From Chionoecetes opilio (Eukaryota; Arthropoda; Malacostraca; Decapoda; Majidae): a stretch of DNA of 64,000 nucleotides. Where the stretch lies: contig JACEEZ010022462.1 of assembly GCA_016584305.1 (NCBI GenBank), forward strand, positions 416,505 to 480,504, in the 5' to 3' direction. Position 1 is the first letter of the stretch. Each line of letters opens with the position of its first letter. The position numbers and the translations under genes were made by a program. A model generated the notes under the pieces. That model was not told the DNA's origin and made no database searches. It saw nothing but the letters and a program-made list of their open reading frames with translations. This document shows positions 20,201-32,200 of this stretch, one piece after another.

Positions 20201-23200
20201 CGGCCGCTTGACAGCTGTTTTGCTCTGTTGTTTATGCTTATGACGTCACAACATGGCGCCAGTCGTTTTAGAGCGTATACATTTTCCTGCACTTAAATTG
20301 GCTGTATCATCAAAAATACTGTTCACATAGAAAAATCAACATCACTGCCCAACTATATGAGGCTTGAAGATGTCAAATCAATCCTTACCTCAAGTAGAGT
20401 AAATGGGTCCATTAGTAACAATTATTACGTAACAATTATTAGTAAAATTACTAATAATTACTACCTATTACACGGCCTGTAGAGGGTGTTCGTGGCGTAG
20501 CGTGATGCTGTAGGAAGGATGGTATATAGTAGCTACTAGAGGGGCACGTGAGAGGGTTAGAACTAGAGAACACGAGAAATAACGCAGAAAAATACACCAT
20601 TATAGGTAGTGGTATTGGTGGAGCTTACATTCAAGCAGCATTCAAGCATTCATTGCCCAAAACAGCTGTTGGAAGTCGCTAGGTCGTGAAGACCGGAAGT
20701 TAACCTCTCTGAATGTAGCCCCAGGGCAGACATTCAGAGAGAGTTAAAGGGCGCGGTGTTTAGCTTAACTAACTTCCTCTATTTGTACAACCCGGAAGTC
20801 GCGCGGATTCTGGTACGAGATATGGGAGTGGCGCTACGGTGTCACTATGGGCTTCGATAGCTGATTGGCTGAGCGAGTACAATTACGTCACAGCCTCGCC
20901 AGCGAATCACATAGTATTTCTCAAAAAGTTTCAGCCAATCACAAGGCTTCCACGCTCTCAGCTGTGTTTATAAACAAATTCATCATCCACACCAAAATGC
21001 TCCACCCTTCTCCCTCCTCCTCCTCCACCTCCTAGCTTCTCCTCCTCCTCTTCCTCCTCCTAACTTTTTCTTATAGCAGCCGGCAGCAGTTGTAGCAGTA
21101 GCAGCAGCAATAAAATATAAGCGGTGTTTTTGTCGTCCAAGCATCGTCTTATATAGTACGAAGACCACTCCAATAACACTTACTGAAATGTTTGTTACAC
21201 GGCTTATATTTTATTACTGCTGCCACCACCACTACCATCACCACTGCCACCACTACAACCACCACCAACTGCTATAAGAAAAGGTACTTCTTCTTCTTCT
21301 TCCTCCTCCTCCCCCCCTCCTCCTCCTCCACCTCCCAGCTTCTCCCTCTCCTTCTCCTCCCCCTCTTCCTCCTCCCAACCCCTTCCCACAGCAGCCGGCA
21401 GCAGTTGCAGTAGCAGCAGCAGCAATAGCAGCAGTAGAAGCAGCAGTAATAAAATATAAGCCGTGTTTTTGTCGTCCAAGCATCGTCTTGGTACGAAGAC
21501 CACTCCAATAACACGCTGAAATGTGTGTTACACGGTTTATATTTTATTACTGCTGCCACCACTACCACTATCACTGCTGCCAATACCACAACTACCACCA
21601 ACTGCTACAAGAAAAGGCTAGGAGGAGAAGGAGAAGGAGAAGGAATATAATTATATTATATGTACCTTGTCTGTTTCGCGGAGCTGTGCGTGGTGGTGTA
21701 TGGTGTGGTGAGTCATGGTGAGATGCCACCATTCGCCACTCGACCCATCACCCCCATAACAAACTCATCACGAGCGGATGGCATTGTAATATGGCCTAAT
21801 TTCATTTGTATACTTGCCCTGTTCAGTTCTTGAGTCAGAAAACATCATATATACTCTATTTATGAGTATTTTTATGTATATTGAGTGCTCTACAACTGCC
21901 TGGAGGCAGTTGTGTGATTTTGACAGCTCAACGTCTTTAACTACGTCATCACTGTGCCTGCAGAATGCCAAAAGTCGCCCAGAACAGCTGTTGGAAGTCG
22001 CTAGGTCGTGCAGACCGGAAGTAAGCCTCTCTGAATGTAGCCCCTGGGCAGACCTTCAGAAAGAGTTAAAGGGCACAGTGTTTAGCTTAACTAACTTCCT
22101 CTATTTGTACAACCCGGAAGTCGCGGGGATTCTGGTACGAGATATGGCAGTGGCGCTACGGTGTCACTATGGGTGATCTTTTCCGCTTGATAATCTCTAT
22201 TCGTAACTGGTCTTCCTGCCATTTGGGGGAAGCAACCACCCCGGGAGGCGGGTCACAAACCCCGGTTAACACCCGATACCCATCACGGCTGGATGGACAA
22301 GGGCTTGGGGTTTTATTAAGGAAAAGGGAGCCATTATACCTTCAGTCTGATGCGTGGCGGTTGGTGGCAGCTACCCGCCGGGGTGGTGAGGCGAGGTGGT
22401 CTCGGTCAGGGTCTCGGTGAGGTGCCGCCGTTCACCACTATGCTCATCACCCCATAATAAACTCACCATGAGGGTAGGAGATAGGTTTAAGGCCTAATTT
22501 CATTTGTATACTTGCCCTGTTCAGTTCATGAGTCAGAAAACATCATATATACTCAATTTATGAGTATTTTTATGTATATTGCGTGCTCTACGCCACCCCT
22601 ACCGTGGTCGCTTTGTTTTGACAGCTTAACGTCTTTAAGTACGTCTGCAGAATGCCAAAAGTTGCCCAGAACAGCTGTTGGAAGTCGCTAGGTCGTGCAG
22701 ACCGGAAGTAAGCCTCTCTGAATGTAGCCCAGGGCAGACATTCAGAAAGAGTTAAAGGGCACGGTGTTTAGCTTAACTAACTTCCTCTATTTGTACAACC
22801 CGGAAGTCGCGGGGATTCTGGTACGAGATATGGCAGTGGCGCTACGGTGTCACTATGGGTGATCTTTTCCGCTTGATAATCTCTCTATTCGTAACTGGTC
22901 TTCCTGCCATTTGGGGGAAGCAACCACCCCGGGAGGCGGGTCACAAACCCCGGCTAACACCCGATACCCATCACGGCTGGATGGACAAGGGCTTGGGGTT
23001 TTATTAAGGAAAAGGGAGCCATTATACCTTCAGTCTGATGCGTGGCGGTTGGTAGCAGCTACCCGCCGGGGTGGTGAGGCGAGGTGGTCTCGGTCAGGGT
23101 CTCGGTGAGGTGCCGCCGTTCACCACTAGACTCATCACCCCATAATAAACTCACCATGAGGGTAGGAGATAGGTTTAAGGCCTAATTTCATTTGTATACT

Positions 23201-26200
23201 TGCCCTGTTCAGTTCTTGAGTCAGAAAACATCATATATACTCAATTTATGAGTATTTTTATGTATATTGCGTGCTCTACGCCACCCCTACCGTGGTCGCT
23301 TTGTTTTGACAGCTTAACGTCTTTAAGTACGTCTGCAGAATGCCAAAAGTTGCCCAGAACAGCTGTTGGAAGTCGCTAGGTCGTGCAGACCGGAAGTAAG
23401 CCTCTCTGAATGTAGCCCCAGAGACGCACGTCTTTCAAGGTCACGCAAGCAGGAAACGCCGCTTAACGCCACCACACGTCTGTAAACAGAAAAAAAAGTT
23501 GTCCTGGCGAGTTTATTGTTATCTACGGTAGGTAAAATAAATATGTAGCTATATAAAAATTTGCGTCCAAGTAAAAAAAATAAGTACTAAAATGCTTAAT
23601 GTCCCTCATTTGGTTATTTTATAGCTCCGATCCGGTCCGATCCGGTTTTTGTATGGACCGCTATTTTTCCTGGTAGATCGAGGTATATACCTTTATATAT
23701 GTTTATTTATCATGAAACAGGTTTTGCAATAAATTCTGAGGGTGTTGGCAAAATTTCTGAGGGTTTTGGCATAAATTCTGAGGGTTTTGGCATAAATTCT
23801 GAGGGTTTTGGCATAAATTCTGAGGGTTTTGGCATAAATTCTGGGGGTGTTGGCAGAAATTCTAAGGGTTTTGGCATAACTTCTGAGGGTTTGGGCATAA
23901 CTTCTGAGGGTTTTGGCATAACAATATTCATGGTTTTTGTATATAAGAATAACAAGTTTATATGCTATTTCTCCTGGTAGATCGAGGTATATACTTTGAT
24001 ATATATTTATTTATCATGGAACAGGTTTTGTAATACATTCTAAGGGTTTTACCATAACTTGTGAGGGTTTGGGCATAACTTCTGAGGGTTTTGGCATAAC
24101 AATATTCTTGGTTTTTGTATTATAAGAGTATCAAATTTATATGCTATTTTTCCTGGTACATCGAGGTATATACTTTTATATATGTTTATTTATCATGAAG
24201 CAGGTTTTGCAATAAATTCTGAGGGTTTGGGCATAACTTCTGAGGGTTTTGGCATAACTATTGAGGGTTTGGGCATAACAATATTCATGGTTTTTGTTTA
24301 TATAAGAATAACAAGTTTATATGCTATTTTTCCTGGTAAATCAAGGTATATACTTTGATATATATTTATTTATCATATTGCCTGAAGCTAATCGTCCACT
24401 GAAAGCTACTGAAGACAGCCTGTCAAACATAGCTAAAGTTACGACTTACAAATACTTAAAAACAATAAAACATAATTGACATACATATATTCCACGTTTA
24501 TTAATCTATTTATCTCCAAACTAACTACTTTCAATTCAATATACCGTATTTGCCGGCGCATAAGACGCACTTTTTTCCCTTAAAAAGGAATGCAAAGTTC
24601 ACCCTGCGTCTAATGCGGCCATATTAGCGCATGAGAGGTCGGGCAGAGAATGCAGAACAGCCGGTGGTATATTACTAAAGGGGTCTGGAATTATCTGCGT
24701 TGAGCAGTAGTTCACTGAGCACAAATTTGTAGCTGTGTTATCAACAGTAATGCATAATACTAAGAAAAGGTTGGAGTTTAAGAGAAAATAAGAGCTGGGG
24801 CAACAAGATAGCGATTGTTGCTGCCAAAATGGCCATGTCAGATGTAAACATCATCCACCCCCCTCTGCTGCTCTCCATTGTAAAACGTCTGATGAAACGT
24901 CTCGGCGACGCCCTCCGCGCACCCACCATGGGTCATTACCGCTCAGACTCCTCCCTGCACCCATGGAAAAGACAAACATCCCGCATATTAGATGTCGCCT
25001 TAACCCGCATTCGACTCGGGCCACACAAGTTAACACAACAGTTGAAATGAGATGATAGAAGGGAGCCAGAAAATAGTGTTGGAATTTTCGCTGGAATAAG
25101 TATTGTTGATAAATGGAATAGTGAAACAAAGAGCGTGTTAAAGTTTTATTTGAAGGAGTGTGAGCGGTAAGAGGGAGGTGTAGTATCTCGGGGAGTCTGT
25201 CTATACACACAAGGATGGAGAAAGGGCGTCGTGGCTTTGGAGTTTATTTGACAGCGAGTCATTGTACAAAGTGGGGACAAGAGGTGCGCGGCGTGTGTGT
25301 CTCTGTGTGTCCTTTGGCTGCTTGAATTACCTGGCTGGTGTTGCAGTTGTGTCGGCGAGGACAAGTCAGGTCAGCGTCAGGTCACCCTCGGGCCTCTAAT
25401 CCTGGTCCCAGACAGGGGGGTGGCCTAAGCCGATGCAGGTGTGTATGTGCGTGTGTGTGTTAGCGCCGCTACAGTGGTAAGCAAGGAGGGATAGGAGACA
25501 GCATAGGCCTTTGTACCACCTCGACCCCTCAATCCCCACCCCTGTACCTCTACGGATAAGGAAACTGCATGAAAGAGTGTTAGTAAAAAGGCTGCAATGG
25601 TACCTGTAGACGGGACAAAAGTCTTCCACACGGTACACCAAGACCAAGACCCCTCACGGCGCCACACCGTCCGCCTCAAGGCCGAATCACACCATACCAT
25701 CATGGTGAAATTGGTGACAGGGCACCGTCTCATCACATCCGTTAGAATTTCTTACATTTAAACAAATAGACGTGTTACACTAAACGGTGCGCCGCCGTCA
25801 CGGCTCCAATACATCACTGTCCTGTCACGTAACGGTTTCTGGGGAAGAATATTTTAACGTAATGAAACTGTGCCGTGCTGATAATTGTCGTTTTCTCAAG
25901 GCTTTATATACCCAAAACAGTGTCTTTTAGAGTTCAACTCCTCTTCTTCATCCGACAGAAGTGCTATTAATGCAAATTTCTTCAAGCATAGCCTCTGAGG
26001 CACCATGTCTGCTTAGAGGGTGAGGAGGAACTGCCGAAAATGACGGAACCGTGACGAATAGTGTGAATACAAGGCACGGCTGACGGAACGCTGCCGTGAT
26101 TTCAGAGTATGAATCAGCCTTCACCTGTACCTTCCTGAAGAAGACTAATCAACCCTCGCGACTGTGATAGATTCATAGGTGTAAACCAGTGCAAATATCG

Positions 26201-29200
26201 TCGATCCCGACAACGGTGCCCTTCAACAATTACAACAATAACAACAAGGTAGAGATGGTTACCTTACAGTGTTATCTAAATATCTTTGTGAATTTTTGTT
26301 ATTGGGCAACCACCGATTTTGAGGCCGAAACTTAAGTCCTCCTGAATAGTTTTGATGTGTTTTGAATTAATCTGGCTCTCGTTTTTGTCGGAAATCAATG
26401 TTTGTTTACATGTGTGTATGTGGGGGAGGCAACCTGCCCCTCCAGGTCCGCCCCGCAAACATATAGCGCGTTTTCATGATGTTCACCGCCCTGGTTCAGT
26501 CCAGTCTATACCGTTCCAGGCTGGATTGATGCTCGCTAAAATACATCGAGACTGGCCCCGTCCCATTCGTCGTTCCTATTGGCTGGGGGATCGAGTGGGC
26601 GGTCCTCCGGGCAGAAATGGCGCCTGGTGACATTAGTGCAGTGGCCACTATAGTGTTGCTGACGGTACATTAATTTCCCAAGATGTTGTTCGTGAAATTA
26701 CTTTAGTCTTATGGTCGGCCATCATGGTGTTTCATGTCTTATCAGCAGCACGAGAAGCTCCTGGTCATCTTCCCCGCTGACTGTAGTGCGCATGCGCCAG
26801 TTCTCCCCACACTGGTCCAACCTGGTCCTGCTCGCTGGGTTGGACTGGAGTAGACCGAGCTGGAACGGTGCAGAACGCCTCGCAAAAACAGTGGCCGCCC
26901 GGGACTAGCCCAGTCCAGACCGGACCAGAGCGGCCGCGAAAACGAGCTTATTGCTACGCTTCACACTGCCATATTATTGGTAATTTTCGTTATTTCTCTA
27001 TATCATCTGTTACTAAACCAAACCTCACCTCTAACCTAACCTAATCTGATTTAACCTAACTTAACTTTCTGGCTGAAGTAACGGTAAATTTTTGGTACTA
27101 CATGTAATGCCATTATTATTCAATTGCGCCATGGGAAATGGGGTTCAAAATACTCAGAATGAAGAAAGCTACACGATGGTGTCGGTAAGTCCTAGGACTT
27201 TTGAAAGCCTACTACCAAAATAATACCAATATCTATACTGCAAATTTTCCACAGTCTAAACACATAGCAGAAAAGCAACAAAGGCATACCTACATCATTA
27301 AATCTAAGCTATATGTCATAGGTAGCAAATATTAGAATATCAATTCGTGGGGGCATCCTGCAATATATTATGATTTATGACCGATTTTGGTTACACTCTC
27401 ATTCTCTTTACATTTTAACTAGTATAATTTTTCATTCACATTCATTGCACTGTGAATAGTGTATTTAGGTACATGCTCATAATCATTTGCTTGCCCCTAC
27501 AAATCCTTTTTTTTTTTAATAACTTGATAATTTTACGAAAACAAAAATTTTCCCTCAAAAATATCAATATTTGTTTTCTTCTAAAAACCTCTTTGTAAAA
27601 TAAGGGTACATCTTATGCGGAGGTGCGTCTTATGCGCCGGCAAATACGGTACCTAATTAGAGAGAACTGAAACTCGAGAAATGCCAGTGGTCGCTGGCAG
27701 TTTTAACTCAAAGGTTGGTCTACTGTGTTTTGGCTCCGCGACTAATATTTTTCATAAATTAATTTCGCGATAAACATTGATGCACCGCATCTGAATACCA
27801 AAAAATATAGTTCTTCTGTTGTTCTACTAATTATATGGATGACATTCATTACGATGGAACGTTCTATAATAGCAATTTAATGCAAATTACTCGCCTCGAG
27901 TAGCAAAGCTTAATATATTTTTTACATGTATATTGTGGCATGTAAAATTTGGGTGATGTTCACACTGTTTTCTAAGACAGTACTGCTGCGTCTGGCAAAC
28001 GCTTGTCAAAATACAATAAGCAATGCCTTGGAAAAACGAAGAATAAAGAATGCCGAAATCGGCTTGTTGCTGCGACAATGTAGGTTATAATTGTGGAGGC
28101 GACACGCCGCGGCGGGGAGTGGTGGGTGGGGAGATTGTGGCGGGGAGATTGAATCAAAACATTGCCACTTCACGCGTCGACTCATTGCACTTCCAGGCTT
28201 TCTATCTGATTGATACACAATAATAACAGGAAAATATGACTGCCTAGGTATAGATAACTTCTAAACATACGTTATTGACTATATAATATCATAGAGTAAC
28301 ATTTACCTCGCCTCCTCAACTATAACCTACTTGGTTATTTGGTTAAATGCATGTTTTACAGACTCGGGCTTCTATACAATATACATATAGAAGAAAATCG
28401 TTCTTAAAATTATACTTTTGTGTTTTAAGTGCAGTGGAATAAGCCCATATTTTTCTTTCAAGTTGACCAACTTTTCACCAAATTGTGAGTTAAAACTGCC
28501 AGCGACCACTGGCATTTCGGAGTTGCAGTTCTCTCTAATTAAGAAAGGTTTTTGATTAGGCCAAAGGTTTTTGATTCATTTATGCCAAAACCCGGGGTTT
28601 TGGCATATTTCGGTGGACCCCCTGATACCGGCATCTTTTGGTAGCAAACGCGGAGTCGCGCATGTTCGTTCTTTTGCCACCAGTACCAACATCCTTGTTT
28701 ACATTTTGGAGCAGCCGACGCCACGCAAGACTTGTATGAAGTACACATTTCACTGAAATAAAGAGAAATGACCAATCTTGGGTGGTCAAGAGATGCTGTA
28801 GCATCTCTATGTGATATGTTTAGGGAAAATAAGTGCTGTATATAGGGAATATAGCTGTATAATTTTATATAGTAATAGTAATATGGTGTAGATGAGAGGA
28901 GAAAAATAAAGATGAGGGAAATAAAGTGTTTGGTAGAGTAGGGTAGGAGAAATATATAGGTTTATACTCTATATATACAAGACACGTGTATGATATGGTA
29001 CATGCGTGTTATTTAGATTTTTTAAAACATATTATTTAGATATATAGTTATTTTTTGAGTTGTTGATGAGAAGTTATGACGGAAAAAGTTGATAAAAACT
29101 TAAATTTAATAGGCATTTAATAGGCTGCGTGTGTTTTTACTATAGAAATGGGGATAAAATTAAGTGTTATTTTTACTTGATTTAGGAATTCAAGTAAGGT

Positions 29201-32200
29201 TTATTTATGGTTATCAAGGGAAATTTGAAGAGGGAAGGACATTTTATAGATGCCAGTAGAAGCAGAGTAGCTAAGATAGAAGAATAAGATCTTAGCTACT
29301 CTGGTAGGAAGATGCTCATAGCCAAAACGCCGTGTGACAACACGCACACCTTTTGCCACCAGTACGGGCATCTTTTGGTAGCAAAATACCAAAAGATGCC
29401 GGAAAATATTGCTCGTGTGACACGGCCTTAACTGATCAAGCTATTGCTTGTATTTCATCCCTGAATGCAGAAACACGGGTAAAACCTGATTAAATGTATA
29501 TATTAGGTCTTGTAATATCAATAATTGGAACGCTCGCGAGAGTGTTCGCCCCGTCACGGTGGCGAGAGTTCCCATCGGATACAGTTCCAGGTACCCTCAA
29601 AACATATGCCATTTTTGGACCTACCAGACAATGTTCTTTGGTTTTCCTGATCACTGTTCGTTTTTGTTCACGTTTTTGGGGCTAGGGTTTAATAACAGTT
29701 AAACCCGGTCCCACTGAGGTTACAGGTCCACGTCAACCCACGTTAGACAAAATTGCCTGACACTGGTTGACGCGGGAATTATTTTCGCGGAAAATATGTG
29801 ATAGCGGATCATAGCTCTTTTGATGAATTACAATTAGCCTATGTGACCTTGGCGTGTCCAGCAAATGTTTTGGAGCCAAGGGAGTCTTTGAATTAGCACT
29901 GTAACTTTACCAAGGTATGTGTTCATTTTGGAATTGCAAGATTCAACATTTTTAGCGTATTTTCGCGACCGCTCTGGCCCGGTCTGGACTGGGCTAGTCC
30001 CGGGCGGTCACTGTTTTTGCGAGGCAGTCTAGAACGGGCTAGCCCAGTCCAGTCCGGTCCGACCCACATACCAGGACCACCTTGGACCAGTGTGGGGAGA
30101 ACTGGCGCATGCGCACTACAGTCAGCGGGGAAGGCGACCAGGAGCTTCTCGTGCTGCTGATAAGACATGAAACACCATGATGGCTGACCATAAGACTAAA
30201 GTATCACAGGCGTGGTAGTTGTAAAGTCTTCAGCACAGGTTAAAAGGCGGACGACAAAAAGGATATTGACAAGATGGACGCCTGCCGCCCTCCACAGTTC
30301 AGTTCAGTACCGCCCACTCGATCCCCCAGCCAATAGGAACGACGAATGGGACGGGGCCAGTCTCGATGTATTTTCGCGACCATCAGTCCACCCTGACCCG
30401 GTCCGGACTGGACTGAACCAGGGCGGTGAACGTCACGAAAATGCGCTATTTGTTATCGTGGTTTAAAAAAAATAGGGATGTGATGTTTGTAGCCTATTAA
30501 TTCCCATTGATAATTATCAACAGATATTAACATTGGTAAATATCAGAATGGAGAACCATGCAGTGTGTATCTGTAGTTCACCTTCCCCTGGCAAAGGTCC
30601 GTGTGCTTGCCTTAATTTGGAACCAGTCATTGCACACCATGTAGTCTTAGTTTTCTCCTGGGAATGATAAGATTCTGTCCTGTATTTCTTCTTATTGTAC
30701 ACCCAATCAGAGAAAATTGTGTCCTGACTGATATTTCTATAATAATTATAATATAAGCGAAAGTGTGTGTGTGTGTGTGTCCACGATAGGTGCCGCCCCC
30801 CGTGCCCCAATCCCATCATATGGCACAGTTTTGGAACCAGCTCGACCAGGGGCAACTTTTAAGCCCACTTATGAGATGATCCGATCACTTTTTTCTTTTT
30901 CTTTTTTCTTCTTTTTTTTCCAGCCTATTAGCGAGAATTGTGAACAAAAAATGTGGGTTGCGAGAATTGAGAAAACCTTGATGTAGGGTGATGGGTAATG
31001 GGTAAGTGAATGGGTGGGGTGATGGGTAATGGGTGTGGGGTGATGGGTGAGTGAATGGGTGGGGGGTGATGGGTGAGGGAATAGGTGGGAGGTGATGGGT
31101 AATGGGTGAGTGAATGGGTGTGTGGTGATGGGTAATGGGTGAGTGAATGGGTGGGGGGTGAGTGAATGGGTGGGGGGTGAGTGAATGGGTGGGGGGTGAT
31201 GGGTAAGGCATTAATACATACATTTCTACATCCATGATTTCAGGAAAGTTAGAAGGGGCTATCTGGAGAGTCTGTGTTTGGTGGGCCTTCGGCCCACCAA
31301 ACACACTCAACAGAAAGCTGTGTTTGGTGGGCCAAAGGCCCACCAAACACAGGTGGTGGGCCAAAGGCCCACCAATAGCCCTCCGCAGGAGCTAGCCAAA
31401 AAGTCCGCCTGGAGGGCGGCTTTGCGGCTAGTAAGTTATAATTTGTTTAAAAAAATCTATTTGCTCATGATGGTGTTGCAGGTCACAGCTGGAGACAGTG
31501 ATGCAAGAGGTAAAGTGCGAAATTATTTCCACTTCTTCAACTGATGAGCTGGATGCTTATGTGCTCAGGTGAGAAAAAATTATTATTTATTTTAGTAACC
31601 TATGTATATGTGCCAATGATCTCATGCAGGATCTGGAAAAGCAGTCCGTTGGGTATTTTAGATGCTTCATTTAATGATAATGATTACTATGAATTTGTAA
31701 TAGTCATGTATATACCATGTATCATTCTTATTGTTTCATCTTAACAATGTGATAATGTCTTGCAGTGCTGATAAGAAACGAAGATATAATTGTAGAATTG
31801 GAACCAAAGACACACAAGGGCAGAAAAGGCATGGTTGGAATTTCAGCTATAGTGATAGATTTAACTAGAAACTCCGGCTTTTCCAAAGAGGCAACTAAGG
31901 GAACACCTAGAGCTACCCCTATCAAAGCAAGTACCCTTGCTTATTCTCATCTTCATGTGGGTGCACACTGTACTTTTCTGTGTAGTTGATGTTTCCACTT
32001 ATCTGAAGTTCCTTTTCGTACCACTTTGTTATCTCCTATGGTGTCAGGAAAATTAACCCAAGATAAGACTCCCACCATTACAAAATATTCAAAAAATTTT
32101 GGTTCTAGTGCTAGGTCAACTCATAACAGCCCAAAATGGAAAGTCACTGTAGAAGGTCTTGCCAAAGACCAAAAGGGGTTCAGAGGCTTTTTGTGTCGGT

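Larger units (their letters stand above)
17943..23660. mobile_element. 5.72-kb inverted-repeat element nested in the 11-kb element, 9-bp target duplication
   Basis: Left end GGGTCCATACAAAAACCGGA; right end read inward CGGTCCATACAAAAACCGGA. Both ends then carry repeats of GGATCGGA/CGGACCGG, AGCTATAAAATA and AATGAGGGACATTAAGCATT. CTATTTTTC is duplicated exactly at 17934-17942 and 23661-23669. The joined flanks recreate a tandem unit (TATGCTATTTTTCCTGGTAG) that occurs intact at 17805-17830, which proves the insertion. Contents are non-coding: fold-backs, trinucleotide-rich DNA and a 688-bp tandem array. Its termini share GGTCCA with the outer element, so both may use one transposase supplied elsewhere. 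Confidence 0.8.
24542..27651. mobile_element. 3.1-kb element with perfect 29-bp inverted ends
   Basis: TACCGTATTTGCCGGCGCAT begins a 29-bp end (24542-24570) that is exactly inverted at 27623-27651. It includes GCATAAGACGCAC. No transposase was recognised. Similar ...TATAAGACGC-type ends mark 33393-33938, a single end near 43535-43567 and one near 54795, so this is a family. It holds a MITE (26464-26948). Confidence 0.65.
17571..28620. mobile_element. 11.05-kb inverted-repeat element, 9-bp target duplication, GGTCCA termini
   Basis: Left end CGGTCCACTGAAATATGCC; right end read inward GGGTCCACCGAAATATGCC. Both continue CAAAACC, a GGGGTTTTGGCAT hairpin block and AATCAAAAACCTTTGG. The 9-mer CCTGATACC flanks it at 17562-17570 and 28621-28629, and the host is a MITE whose other copy is uninterrupted. 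Inside are a tandem-repeat array (23700-24370), three further elements (17943-23660, 24542-27651, 27655-28540) and no recognised transposase. The 9-bp duplication, G-rich termini and internal short tandem repeats recall Mutator-like and Foldback elements; that is inference. It fills most of AMD1 intron 1. Confidence 0.75.

Noticed and set aside
21192..21601. Leu-, Gly- and Glu/Arg-rich frames on both strands
   Set aside because: Triplet-repeat and CCTCC-rich DNA gives open frames in all registers.
22169..23108. Two similar 65-83-residue frames ending in RWSRSGSR
   Set aside because: Copies of one segment of the 688-bp tandem array. The frame has no recognisable product.
23700..24370. Regular 20-bp repeats resembling a CRISPR array
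   Set aside because: Units are head-to-tail without unique spacers, the context is an animal genome, and the same units form the arm of a transposon.
30765..30986. Polypyrimidine tract plus CAG as an AMD1 exon acceptor
   Set aside because: No coding sequence in phase follows; exon 2 at 31482 fits exactly.
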